Source of the DNA: a bacterium | Lineage (GTDB): Bacteria; Bacillota_I; Bacilli_A; RF39; UBA660 | Assembly (NCBI GenBank): GCA_019421005.1 | Contig: JAHZGA010000001.1 | Location: 1-34,896, forward strand | Length of the DNA stretch: 34,896 bases | Direction of reading: 5' to 3' | In this document: positions 1-7,599 of the stretch, piece by piece | Layout: each line of letters begins with the position of its first letter | How positions within the stretch are numbered: position 1 is the stretch's first letter | Program-made: the position numbers and the translations under genes | Notes under the pieces: model-generated | What the model saw: the letters and a program-made list of their open reading frames with translations, nothing else | Databases searched by the model: none | Told to the model about the DNA's origin: nothing

Positions 1-188
1 TATCAAATTTTGTATTACTTGACTATCTAGTTTTTATTATAAGAGTCTCCTTATAAATATTTTATGACAATCACTAAAAATAGTTAAAACACTTTATACT
101 GTAGACTGTAATATAAACTCAATCTTCATTTGAAGAATTATTCCCAACTTTTTTTCAGTCATAAACAATAAAAACCAGCATTCTTCAT
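1..188. other. Intergenic sequence at window edge, no gene seen
   Basis: No reading frame with a plausible ribosome binding site was found on either strand. On the minus strand there is an AAGGAG-like motif followed by CTCTTATAATAA, but the frames close at once. This is AT-rich spacer beyond the htrA terminator. Confidence 0.5.
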
Positions 189-223
189 AAAAAAAAAATT
201 GACAAAGTCATCTTTACTTTGCC
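189..223 (-). terminator. Rho-independent terminator of the abi-htrA unit
   Basis: On the minus strand GGCAAAGT and ACTTTGTC form an 8-bp stem with one G-U pair and a 7-nt loop, followed by a run of nine T. It lies just 3' of the htrA stop codon. Confidence 0.85.
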
Positions 224-235
224 AAGTCTTATCAC

Positions 236-1306
236 TTAATTATTTTTTTCAAGTGTTACAGTAGTTTCCTTTAACTTTCCATCACGTATATACTTTATTT
301 TTACCTTATCACCAACATTATACTTATATAAAGCAAAACGTAAATAAGCACTGTTGGAAACCTCCTTATCCTCAACACCAACTATAACATCACCCTTTTT
401 TAATCCCGCTTTAGAAGCTGGTGAATCAGAAACAACATTAACAACTGCAACCCCACTTTCAATATTATCATCAATACTTATTTTATGATAATACAATGCA
501 TACGGATTATCAATATCAAGCATTTCAATACCAATAACAGGTCTATCTATTTTTTCGCCCTTTTCTAACTTTTCAACCGTTGTCATAGCCATCTCAATTG
601 GAATAGCAAAACCCATTCCTTCAATTTGATCTTGAACTAATTTTAAAGAATTAACCCCCACTACTTCACCATTTATATTAAGTAAAGGACCTCCACTATT
701 ACCAGGATTAATAGCTGCATCAGTTTGTAATACCTCAACAACATAATTTCCACTCTCCAAACTTACTGTAACTGTTCTATTTTTTCCTGATAAAATTCCT
801 TTAGTAACAGTACCCATATAATCAGAACCAAGTGGTGAACCAACAGTAAACACTGTATCACCTAAATCAATATCTTCAGTACTTCCTATCTGAGCAACCT
901 CTAACGCTGCTTCCTTATCAACTGATAAAACTGCTATATCTGCATACTCATCACTACCAAGTATTTTAGCCTCTACAGTATTACCCGCTGTATTAGTAAT
1001 CTTAACCGTACCATTCTTTTCAATAACATGATGATTAGTAATTATATAACCATTATTATCATCCTTTTTATAAACAAAACCTGTTCCCGTTGAAACCATT
1101 TGATTACCTTCATAAACTTCAACAAGTACAACAGCATCGTAAACTTTATCAATTGCCTCTTTAATACTATCATTTTCCGTAATACTTACCTTTTTATTTA
1201 AAACCGTAGTATCCTTATTAAAATATTTTGTAGCTACTAAAGTCGTACCAATTCCAATAAAGAAACTAACAACAATAATTAAAACAATTAATATTTTTTT
1301 CTTCAT
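236..1306 (-). CDS. htrA: HtrA/DegP-family serine protease with PDZ domain
   Basis: Membrane-anchored surface protease of the S1C family that degrades misfolded exported proteins. Residues 5-27 form one hydrophobic N-terminal segment after a lysine cluster, fitting a signal anchor. The trypsin-like domain spans about residues 50-245 and shows the full triad: His93 in TNHHVI, Asp123 in EYADIAVL and Ser204 in PGNSGGP. A single PDZ domain follows at about 255-350 (SPASKAGLKKGDVIVGV). At 356 aa it matches the usual one-PDZ Gram-positive HtrA. The start has an AGGAAGG ribosome binding site. It begins only about 15 bases after the abi gene with no promoter between, so the two are probably co-transcribed. 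Function is well supported; the substrates are unknown. Confidence 0.93.
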   Translation of the reverse strand: MKKKILIVLIIVVSFFIGIGTTLVATKYFNKDTTVLNKKVSITENDSIKEAIDKVYDAVVLVEVYEGNQMVSTGTGFVYKKDDNNGYIITNHHVIEKNGTVKITNTAGNTVEAKILGSDEYADIAVLSVDKEAALEVAQIGSTEDIDLGDTVFTVGSPLGSDYMGTVTKGILSGKNRTVTVSLESGNYVVEVLQTDAAINPGNSGGPLLNINGEVVGVNSLKLVQDQIEGMGFAIPIEMAMTTVEKLEKGEKIDRPVIGIEMLDIDNPYALYYHKISIDDNIESGVAVVNVVSDSPASKAGLKKGDVIVGVEDKEVSNSAYLRFALYKYNVGDKVKIKYIRDGKLKETTVTLEKNN

Positions 1307-1321
1307 AATATCTACCTTCCT

Positions 1322-2254
1322 TTATTTTATATCTTCTATATCACGCCAATTATCTGGAAAACCTATTCTATTCAAAAGAGCATTAATAGGAATAACATCT
1401 ACCTTACCATCAAGTATATCAACTTCATATCCTAACTCAAAAATAAGGCCCCTAAACTCTTCATCTGTTAACATCTGCCTCATAATAATAACTAAAGCAA
1501 ATAAATCATTTTTCCCATAATTATACTCATCATCTGTCTTATCAATATCTAACTTATAATGATAAACTGTATCAGGAATAGACCTTTGTGTTCGATGATC
1601 ATATAAAATATCCTCGTGAGCACATAAATTACGATAATTAGATAATAAAGCTAAATAAATTTGTAAAGATTCACTATCTATTCCATATACTTGGGCTATA
1701 CTATACTGATCATCAGTTTTTAAAATATTATAAAATTCAGCTACAATTCCAAAAGATAAAACCTTAACTAAAACCCAAAGAGGAATATATCCATAATTAC
1801 TAATATAATGTAACGTCGCACTGTGCTGGCTACCATTAATTTTAATTTGCCGGCGCATCTTATTCAAAACATCATGAACTTGCCTAGATTTTAAACTATC
1901 TTGCTTAAAATTTTTAGGATTTAAATAATCTTTTTCCTTAAAACCATATTTTTTAGATAATTGATAACTAATTATTGATTTAATATTATTCTCAATAATT
2001 AAAATATTTTTAAACATGATATTTCTAATTCTTCTATCAAATACAAACATTGAATAAAGCTCATCAAAAGTTGTACCAGCAAGAAATTTTTTCTCTTTAT
2101 ATGTTCGCATAAATAAATGACGGTAACCAGAAATAAAGAAATAATTTTCTCTAAATAATATATCTTTAGCTTTTTCCTCATCATCAATTACTAATCCTTT
2201 TGATTTTAAAATTTGTATTTGCTCATCAAGGCTTCTAAACTTCTTACCTGACAT
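1322..2254 (-). CDS. Abi_2 family (AbiD/AbiF-like) abortive-infection protein
   Basis: About 310 aa. It resembles the Abi_2 family: the N-terminal LDEQIQILKSKGL helix, YFFISGYRHLF, a central FDRRIRNIMF block and a C-terminal NYRNLCAHEDIL. The last contains R-N-x3-H, the RNase signature of HEPN-fold proteins, which Abi_2 members carry. Proteins of this family can block phage growth, probably by RNA cleavage, but many chromosomal members are uncharacterised. I chose the ATG at 2254 because an AGGGAG motif sits 8 bases upstream; a GTG nine bases earlier directly abuts that motif. It precedes htrA in one unit. No toxin-antitoxin partner is visible next to it. Family assignment is fairly sure; a defence role is inference. 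Confidence 0.82.
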   Translation of the reverse strand: MSGKKFRSLDEQIQILKSKGLVIDDEEKAKDILFRENYFFISGYRHLFMRTYKEKKFLAGTTFDELYSMFVFDRRIRNIMFKNILIIENNIKSIISYQLSKKYGFKEKDYLNPKNFKQDSLKSRQVHDVLNKMRRQIKINGSQHSATLHYISNYGYIPLWVLVKVLSFGIVAEFYNILKTDDQYSIAQVYGIDSESLQIYLALLSNYRNLCAHEDILYDHRTQRSIPDTVYHYKLDIDKTDDEYNYGKNDLFALVIIMRQMLTDEEFRGLIFELGYEVDILDGKVDVIPINALLNRIGFPDNWRDIEDIK

Positions 2255-2275
2255 ATCATTCACTCCCTATCATAC

Positions 2276-2284
2276 ATTATACCA
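2276..2284 (-). promoter_or_regulatory. Extended -10 promoter of the abi-htrA unit
   Basis: The minus strand has TGG-TATAAT, an extended -10 box, about 20 bases upstream of the abi ribosome binding site. The -35 region is poor, which is tolerated by extended -10 promoters. Confidence 0.6.
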
Positions 2285-2343
2285 TAACATTTATGAAAAA
2301 ATATGTTTTTTTTATGAAAATATATGTAAAAATAAAATCAGAT

Positions 2344-2370
2344 AAATTAAAATCTCTAGTAAAACTAGAG
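2344..2370 (-). terminator. Terminator of feoAB
   Basis: CTCTAGT and ACTAGAG form a perfect 7-bp stem with a 3-nt loop on the minus strand, followed by ATTTTAATTT. The stem overlaps the feoB stop codon. Confidence 0.75.
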
Positions 2371-4395
2371 AAAAACTTTTAAAACATTAGAAACCAAAAA
2401 GCAAATTATTAATCCAGTAACTGTAGGAATTATTATTCCTAACAAAGTCCACTTCCAACTATTCGTTTCCTTTTTAATTGTCAAACACGTAGTTGAACAA
2501 GGAAAATGAATTAATGAAAACAACATAACACATATTCCCGTTGTAATAGTCCATCCATTTGAAATTAATACCTCTCTTAAACTATTTAAATCGCCAACTT
2601 CAACCATCTGACCAGTTGATAAATAAATCATAAGCATTATTGGAAAAACTATCTCATTAGCAGGAAAACCTAAAATAAACGCTAATAAAATAACACCATC
2701 CATTCCAAAATAACTTGCAAAATTATCCAGTAATAAAGAAATATACTTTAACAAACTAATATCACCAACATTTATACTTGCTAAAACATAAATGATTAAA
2801 CCCGCCGGAGCTGAAACAACTAAAGCTCTACCTAAAACAAAAATAGCCTTATCTTTAATTGAACGAAAAATAACTTTCATAAACATTGGTTTCCGATATG
2901 GTGGTAACTCTAAAATAAAAGAAGATGGAATTCCTTTTAAAATAGTAACTGACAATACTTTAGAAATTAAGAAAGTTACCATAATTCCTATTAAAATAAC
3001 AATAATTAATATTAAAACATTAACAAAAGAATTAAAAACACCAAAACTATCCTTAACAATAAATATGCTAATAAGTGCAATTAAAGTGGGAAAACGTCCA
3101 TTACAAGGAACAAAAGTATTAGTTAAAATTGCTATTAATTTTTCCCTTGCTGAATCTATAATTCTACAGCCTGTAACACCAACTGCATTACAACCAAATC
3201 CCATTGCCATCGTTAAAGCTTGTTTACCACAGGTATAACACTTTCTAAAATACTTATCTAAATTAAAAGCAATTCGAGGTAAAAATCCACTTTCTTCTAA
3301 AAGACTAAATAATGGAAAAAAAATCATCATTGGTGGTAACATAACTGAAACAACCCAGGCTAAAACTTGATAAACGCCATTAATTAACATATCAACTAAC
3401 CAACTAGGACTATTTAATCTTATTAATAATTCCTTTAAATAATCACCTAATTTGAAAAGAATATTATATAAATAATCTGATGGATAATTAGATCCTACTA
3501 TTGTTATCCAAAAAATAATAGCCAACATTCCTAACATAAAAGGAATTCCTATCCATTTATTAGTAATAATTCTATCAAACTTATATTCATTATTTAATTT
3601 TCTATTTATTGTAATACATTCATCATATATTTCTTTAGATTTATTATTTATTGTTTTAACTATATAATCATTAAGACTATTTTTATTTATTCCTTGATCT
3701 AATAAACTAATTTTAACATTTTTTATTTGTTCATATACTAACTGTTCATCTAAATTATAATTATTAATTAAATTTTCAACAAAGAATTCATCTCCCATTA
3801 AAATTCTTATTGCCATCCATCTTTTAATCTTTAGATTTTTTTCTATTTTCTTGATATTTTCTTCTATAAAACTATCATAATCTATTTTAAACCTATCAAC
3901 AAAATTATCAACATCATGTATTTTTTTAAGCAAATCAGTTAACTTTCTTTGTTTACCAGCCGAAGTTCCAACCACTGGTATTTTTAAAATTTTTGCCATT
4001 TCCTCTAAATCAATTTTAATTTTTCTACTTTTTGCTTGATCCATTAAATTAATACATAAAACTGCCTTATTAGTAACTTCTAATATTTGTAAAACTAAAT
4101 TTAAATTTCTTTCCATATTTATAGCATCAACAACAATAACTACAACATCATAATTTCCAAAGCATATAAATTCACTAGATATCTCTTCTTCTGAAGAATG
4201 AGCATTTAATGAATATGTACCTGGTAAATCATAAATTAAATATTTTTCACCATTATATTCATAACTACCACATGCATAATCAACAGTTTTTCCGGGCCAA
4301 TTTCCTGTATGTTGATTTAAACCAGTTAGCTTATTAAAAATAGTACTCTTTCCTACATTAGGATTTCCTGCTAAAACTATTTTCTTTTCACTCAT
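2365..4395 (-). CDS. feoB: Ferrous iron transport protein B (GTP-gated Fe2+ permease)
   Basis: Inner-membrane Fe2+ importer of 676 aa. The N-terminal G domain shows G1 GNPNVGKST (residues 10-18), G3 DLPGTYS, G4 NLMDQAK and a G5-like TSAGK. A helical insertion domain follows at about 170-275. The membrane part begins with the IPFMLGM segment near residue 285 and carries the two Gate repeats, the first containing the conserved GFGCNAVGVTGCRIID and the second near VILLAFILGFPANEIVFP. The cysteine-containing FPCSTTCLT near the C terminus is typical. Its start overlaps the feoA stop by 8 bases, indicating translational coupling. Expression is probably iron- or manganese-responsive through the divergent regulator at 4716. 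Confidence 0.96.
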   Translation of the reverse strand: MSEKKIVLAGNPNVGKSTIFNKLTGLNQHTGNWPGKTVDYACGSYEYNGEKYLIYDLPGTYSLNAHSSEEEISSEFICFGNYDVVVIVVDAINMERNLNLVLQILEVTNKAVLCINLMDQAKSRKIKIDLEEMAKILKIPVVGTSAGKQRKLTDLLKKIHDVDNFVDRFKIDYDSFIEENIKKIEKNLKIKRWMAIRILMGDEFFVENLINNYNLDEQLVYEQIKNVKISLLDQGINKNSLNDYIVKTINNKSKEIYDECITINRKLNNEYKFDRIITNKWIGIPFMLGMLAIIFWITIVGSNYPSDYLYNILFKLGDYLKELLIRLNSPSWLVDMLINGVYQVLAWVVSVMLPPMMIFFPLFSLLEESGFLPRIAFNLDKYFRKCYTCGKQALTMAMGFGCNAVGVTGCRIIDSAREKLIAILTNTFVPCNGRFPTLIALISIFIVKDSFGVFNSFVNVLILIIVILIGIMVTFLISKVLSVTILKGIPSSFILELPPYRKPMFMKVIFRSIKDKAIFVLGRALVVSAPAGLIIYVLASINVGDISLLKYISLLLDNFASYFGMDGVILLAFILGFPANEIVFPIMLMIYLSTGQMVEVGDLNSLREVLISNGWTITTGICVMLFSLIHFPCSTTCLTIKKETNSWKWTLLGIIIPTVTGLIICFLVSNVLKVFL

Positions 4396-4621
4396 TATAT
4401 TCCTCCATTATAATATTTTTACTATCTATATCTCTAATGGCAATTAAAGAACCTCTAATTAAATATGCTTTTATATCTTTACTGGGACTTTCCAAAATAC
4501 ACTTAACTATACAACCTTCCGTTAATCCAATATCTAAAAGTCTTTTTTTTATGTTTTTTTTAGCTTGATTTTTTACCACAATACCACTTTTTTTTAATTT
4601 CAATTTATCCAAACTAAACAT
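4388..4621 (-). CDS. feoA: Ferrous iron transport protein A (SH3-like)
   Basis: A 77-aa FeoA-domain protein, first gene of the feoAB unit. It shows the family pattern of a short SH3-like barrel: a KNQAKKNIKKRLLDIGLTEGCIVKCI segment with the conserved LLDIGLTEG turn, then AYLIRGSLIAIRDIDSKNI (the usual RG..IALR motif). FeoA is a small cytosolic partner thought to modulate FeoB activity. It overlaps feoB and starts about 95 bases from the divergent regulator gene. No FeoC is visible. Confidence 0.92.
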   Translation of the reverse strand: MFSLDKLKLKKSGIVVKNQAKKNIKKRLLDIGLTEGCIVKCILESPSKDIKAYLIRGSLIAIRDIDSKNIIMEEYNE

Positions 4622-4645
4622 AAATTTATATCCTTTCTAATATAA

Positions 4646-4684
4646 TTAGTTAAAAGTTGTAAATAACTAACTCTTTAATAATAT
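4646..4684. promoter_or_regulatory. Shared operator candidate and promoter between feoA and the DtxR/MntR-type gene
   Basis: A dyad TTAGTTA (4646-4652) and TAACTAA (4664-4670) separated by 11 bases lies midway between the divergent genes. The half-sites resemble DtxR-family boxes. It overlaps a plus-strand promoter candidate, -35 TTGTAA (4657-4662), 16-bp spacer, -10 TAATAT (4679-4684), reading into the regulator. Metal-loaded regulator bound here could repress both directions. Binding is inference. Confidence 0.55.
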
Positions 4685-4715
4685 ATGAAAAAAAGAAAAA
4701 AAGGAGTTACTTAAT

Positions 4716-5132
4716 ATGGAAAAAAGTGAATTTTATACTTTAAAAGGATATAAATTAAAACAAAATAATGAAATAACAGAGGCAATGGAAGATTATTTAG
4801 AAATGATTTATCGCTTAACAAAAGAAAAAAAAGAAACCAGAATTAAAGAAATTGCTTATGAACTTAATGTCAGCAAATCTTCAGCATCTAAAATGGTTTC
4901 TAAACTTAAAATGTATAATTATGTTAATTTTAAAAAATATGGTAATATAGTTTTAACTATTAAAGGAATTAAAAGAGGAAGTTTTTTATTATGGCGACAT
5001 AATACATTAGTTGAATTTTTTAATTTTTTAAATAAAAAAAATTATAATTTAGAACAAGTTGAAAAAGTTGAACATTTTGTTGATATAGTTACTTTAAAAA
5101 ATATGGAAAAATTAATTAAACTTCAAAAGTAG
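4716..5132 (+). CDS. DtxR/MntR-family metal-dependent transcriptional regulator
   Basis: A 138-aa two-domain regulator: winged helix (about 20-80, with the recognition region VSKSSASKMVSKLKMY) followed by the metal-binding and dimerisation helices. The MntR-type ligand set appears intact: Asp and Glu in the first helix (MEDYLEMIY), His in WRHNTLVEFF, and Glu/Glu/His in EQVEKVEHFVD. There is no C-terminal SH3 domain, so it is the short MntR type. It diverges from feoAB, so it probably senses Fe2+ (or Mn2+) and represses the uptake operon and perhaps itself. An AAGGAG ribosome binding site precedes the ATG. Whether iron or manganese is the effector cannot be read from sequence. Confidence 0.9.
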   Translation: MEKSEFYTLKGYKLKQNNEITEAMEDYLEMIYRLTKEKKETRIKEIAYELNVSKSSASKMVSKLKMYNYVNFKKYGNIVLTIKGIKRGSFLLWRHNTLVEFFNFLNKKNYNLEQVEKVEHFVDIVTLKNMEKLIKLQK

Positions 5133-6045
5133 TTTCATCTATAAAATGATAATTAGTTTTATATTTTAATTGTCTAACTAATCTAAATAAGGCTTCATCT
5201 TTTTCTTTAGCTTCTAACATAATATCGATATCAATATTATATTTTTTTATTTTTTCAATAAATTTAATAAATTCATCAACATCTATATATTCATGATGAC
5301 TTCTAAATTCTTTTTTTAACTTACTCTTTGGCGATGAAAAATGAATTTTTGGTCTTATATTTTTCCAAGTTTTAAATATATCTATAAAATAATCATCTAT
5401 ATCAATATTTCCTTTATTACATAAATAATGATGATAATCTAAAACAAATGGAACATTTATTTCTTTTGTTAATTTTAAAACATCTTCAACATTAAAGATT
5501 TTATCATCATTTTCAATTGCAATAACCTGTTTTATTTCATTAGGTAACTTTTTAAAATTATTAATAAATCTAGTTAATGATTTTTCTTTTCCAAAAACAT
5601 TACTACCAACATGCAATACTAAAATAGGATTTTTGATTTTTAATACTTTACACAATTTGTAATGATGTTCTAAACTTAAAAAAGTATTATCTAACACTTC
5701 TTTTTTAACACTATTTAAAACAGTAAATTGATCAGGATGAAAGTCAACTCTTAATTTACTTATTTTTTTACTTAATTTATCATAATAATCTTTAAAATTT
5801 GTTATATAATCAAACTTTACAATAGTAGATAATGGAATTAAATTAGAAGTTATCCTATAAAAATGAATATTATTTTTAATATTATAATCAAGTATTTGCT
5901 CTAGTGTATTTAAATTATGAATTACTATATCTTCTATTTTTTTAATATTCTTTTCTTTTAAATAATTAGTATAATTAATTGTTTTAAAGTTTAACATATT
6001 ATCTAATGTTTTAGAAATTGAAACATATCCCAATCTTATTTTCAT
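5116..6045 (-). CDS. uvsE: UV DNA damage endonuclease (UvsE/UVDE family)
   Basis: A 309-aa TIM-barrel repair nuclease that nicks 5' of UV photoproducts in a metal-dependent pathway separate from UvrABC. Family signatures: IRLGYVSIS at the N terminus, HFYRITSNLIPL, RVDFHPDQFTVLNS, LVLHVGSN, AIENDD, VLDYHHYLCN, IHFSSPKS, RSHHEYID and DIMLEAKEK. These contain the His, Glu and Asp residues that hold the metal cluster. I chose the ATG at 6045 because a GGTGA motif sits just upstream; an ATG four codons earlier has no good site. The 3' end overlaps the convergent regulator gene by 17 bases, and no terminator separates them. Confidence 0.92.
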   Translation of the reverse strand: MKIRLGYVSISKTLDNMLNFKTINYTNYLKEKNIKKIEDIVIHNLNTLEQILDYNIKNNIHFYRITSNLIPLSTIVKFDYITNFKDYYDKLSKKISKLRVDFHPDQFTVLNSVKKEVLDNTFLSLEHHYKLCKVLKIKNPILVLHVGSNVFGKEKSLTRFINNFKKLPNEIKQVIAIENDDKIFNVEDVLKLTKEINVPFVLDYHHYLCNKGNIDIDDYFIDIFKTWKNIRPKIHFSSPKSKLKKEFRSHHEYIDVDEFIKFIEKIKKYNIDIDIMLEAKEKDEALFRLVRQLKYKTNYHFIDETTFEV

Positions 6046-6076
6046 TTTTTTCACCATTTATAGTATTGCCTGTATT

Positions 6077-6110
6077 AAAAAATAATATTCCATTTAGAAA
6101 TATTATTTTT
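6077..6110. terminator. Bidirectional terminator between the lysis cassette and uvsE
   Basis: AAAAATAATATT and AATATTATTTTT form a 12-bp A/T-rich stem with a 9-nt loop, flanked by A and T runs on both sides. It would end the minus-strand phage cassette before uvsE. Confidence 0.65.
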
Positions 6111-6150
6111 ATTTAGTTTTTTAGGAGAAATATTGTGAAATTGATAAAAA

Positions 6151-6450
6151 TTACATTTTTATCGGTGGTAATTTAAAACATTGTTTAACCAATTCTTCTA
6201 AACCATGATTGCCACCAAGTGAATGATATTGTTTATATAATTCTTGTAAACACTCTCTAGCGTAGCTTGGTAAGTATCCTAAAGTCATATAGTTTTCGAC
6301 CTTACTAGTTATTTGGCTACGTAATAAAATTATAATACTTTCTTTTGTAACTTTATTATTATTTTTATTTTCACGTAATTCTTTTACTATATAACCGCAA
6401 CAAAAAGTTAAAAATGTCGGAACTGCCCAATTAATTATTATTTCAAACAT
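6151..6450 (-). CDS. Small membrane-anchored phage protein of lysis modules
   Basis: A 99-aa protein with one N-terminal transmembrane segment (residues 4-22) then a helical cytoplasmic part: IILLRSQITSKVENYMTLGYLPSYARECLQ, ending GGNHGLEELVKQCFKLP. This layout (TM helix, LLRSxxxxxxxxY...GY....RE...ELYKQYHxLGGN) is one I associate with short proteins near holins and endolysins of Firmicutes prophages, annotated variously as holin or minor structural protein; its function is unknown. It is the last gene of the three-gene cassette, starting about 60 bases after the endolysin stop. Confidence 0.7.
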   Translation of the reverse strand: MFEIIINWAVPTFLTFCCGYIVKELRENKNNNKVTKESIIILLRSQITSKVENYMTLGYLPSYARECLQELYKQYHSLGGNHGLEELVKQCFKLPPIKM

Positions 6451-6509
6451 TTATCATTCTTCTTTCTTACACTATCATTTTATTCGCAAATTTCATTATT
6501 GGCACGTTA

Positions 6510-7232
6510 TTAGTTTACTTCATAACAAGGACCAGCTTTAATCCAAGTTTTTCTTCTACCAATTTTAGTATAAACTGCATTGGTTTTTTTATCATTTTTA
6601 ATAACGCTGTAAATACCAGGAACGATAAAATAATCATTAGTTTTAAATACTTGATTTTGTAATCTATTGCCAGATGCATCAGTTTTAATTAGTGGTTTAG
6701 CATCAATATAATTGTAATTTGCAAAAGGAATATCTGCTAATTGCTTACTAGCTATTGCATCTAATTTTTTAGAAACTGCATCTACTTTAAAAACACCAGG
6801 AATTGTAAATTTATCATTTTTATTTAAAATTTGATCAACATCTATTAATTCTACATTAGGTCTTAATATTGTATAATTTCCAAAAATATTACCTATTCCA
6901 GTATAACCATTATCATGATTTAAGTTGTTTTGATCATATATTTGATTGTTACCTAAATAAATAGCAATATGTCCATAACCATTACCATATTTACTACCCC
7001 ATACTAAAATATCTCCTCTTCTTTTTGTTGTTACAATTTTTCCTAACTTTTCATTAGGATAACTATATATCCAGTCTTTAGCATTACCTCTTGCTTTCAT
7101 TGGTTGATTTAAACATTGATTTATATATTGTTGAATTAAACTAACACACTGACCTTTTAATTTACCATTTGACCAAGGAACATCTATTTTTTTGCCTTTA
7201 GTATTTTTTATAAATTCATCAAGTGAGATCAT
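6510..7232 (-). CDS. Phage-type endolysin with N-terminal CHAP domain
   Basis: A 240-aa peptidoglycan hydrolase with no signal peptide, so it needs a holin to reach the wall. The CHAP domain occupies about residues 10-125: catalytic Cys29 in KGQCVSLIQQY, His88 in GYGHIAIYLG, and a downstream Asp/Asn in YDQNNLNHDNG. It should cleave peptide bonds of the cell wall. The C-terminal 110 residues contain two similar blocks (DKFTIPGVFKVDAV near 140 and NDYFIVPGIYSVIK near 200), probably SH3-like wall-binding units ending in TWIKAGPCYEVN. Its ATG overlaps the upstream holin gene by 14 bases. Confidence 0.88.
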   Translation of the reverse strand: MISLDEFIKNTKGKKIDVPWSNGKLKGQCVSLIQQYINQCLNQPMKARGNAKDWIYSYPNEKLGKIVTTKRRGDILVWGSKYGNGYGHIAIYLGNNQIYDQNNLNHDNGYTGIGNIFGNYTILRPNVELIDVDQILNKNDKFTIPGVFKVDAVSKKLDAIASKQLADIPFANYNYIDAKPLIKTDASGNRLQNQVFKTNDYFIVPGIYSVIKNDKKTNAVYTKIGRRKTWIKAGPCYEVN

Positions 7233-7413
7233 TTTTACCTCTTTTAATTAAATTCATAACAGCACTTATTCCTGCTGCAATTGCTCCTATTATTACTGAT
7301 TGAACTAAACTTAAGTTAGCTAAATCAATATTAGGTAAACTAACTGCCAATGCTCCTAAAAAACCCTGAATAAATGTTTTCATTGCCCTTATAAGGACTT
7401 CTTTTGTTTTAAT
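7219..7413 (-). CDS. Small phage holin (r1t-like), possible ATT start
   Basis: A short gene of 54 aa from the ATG at 7383 or 64 aa from an ATT at 7411-7413. The core has the character of r1t-type holins: VLIRAMKTFIQGFLGALAV, a polar stretch, then a second hydrophobic segment QSVIIGAIAAGISAVMNL and basic residues. A good AAGGAG (7421-7426) lies 7 bases before the ATT codon, whereas the ATG at 7383 has none. The homologous N terminus (RA-KTF-Q) lies partly upstream of that ATG, supporting the longer form. It ends in TGA and overlaps the endolysin start by 14 bases. Family call is moderately sure; the ATT start is inference. Confidence 0.72.
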   Translation of the reverse strand: MKTKEVLIRAMKTFIQGFLGALAVSLPNIDLANLSLVQSVIIGAIAAGISAVMNLIKRGKNDLT

Positions 7414-7433
7414 TTTATCACTCCTTTTACTTT

Positions 7434-7462
7434 ATCATATGAACTATATCTATAATAGTAAA
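7434..7462 (-). promoter_or_regulatory. Possible promoter of the lysis cassette
   Basis: TTTACT, 17-bp spacer, TATGAT on the minus strand. Transcription would begin almost at the holin ribosome binding site, giving a very short leader. Other AT-rich boxes nearby (TATTAT at about 7451-7456) are possible, so this is weak. Confidence 0.35.
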
Positions 7463-7476
7463 GTTAAAAGGCACAT

Positions 7477-7509
7477 AAAGAAAACAGAATGCTTAAAACA
7501 TTCTGTTTT
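7477..7509 (-). terminator. Terminator of the small RNA gene
   Basis: AAAACAGAATG and CATTCTGTTTT form a perfect 11-bp stem with a 7-nt loop, then CTTT. It works best on the minus strand as the end of the small RNA, but the arms are A- and T-rich so it could act in both directions. Confidence 0.8.
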
Positions 7510-7595
7510 TTAGTGTTATTGGCCTTGGAGCGACGCTAGTACATAGCGCTTACCTAAATAATTTACGGCACATAACAAGGACTTACTGATAACAC
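7477..7595 (-). ncRNA. Unidentified small structured RNA next to DUF3800
   Basis: A free-standing RNA gene of about 120 nt between the DUF3800 gene and the lysis cassette. It has a consensus promoter (7600-7628), a predicted start at G7595 or G7593 and an intrinsic terminator. The body is closed by TAGTGTTAT (7589-7597) pairing with ATAACACTA (7511-7519). Inside, CCTTG (7576-7580) pairs with CAAGG (7523-7527), and CGCTA (7544-7548) with TAGCG (7534-7538) around a 5-nt loop, leaving a 27-nt unpaired segment (7549-7575). It lacks SRP, 6S, tmRNA and RNase P signatures I know. Structured RNA motifs named for proximity to DUF3800 genes have been reported in the literature; I cannot test membership. 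Function unknown. Confidence 0.72.
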
Positions 7596-7599
7596 TATT

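Noticed and set aside
7477..7595. SRP RNA, 6S RNA or tmRNA as identity of the small RNA
   Set aside because: The conserved SRP tetraloop region, the long 6S bulged rod and tmRNA ends are absent, and the size does not fit 6S or tmRNA.
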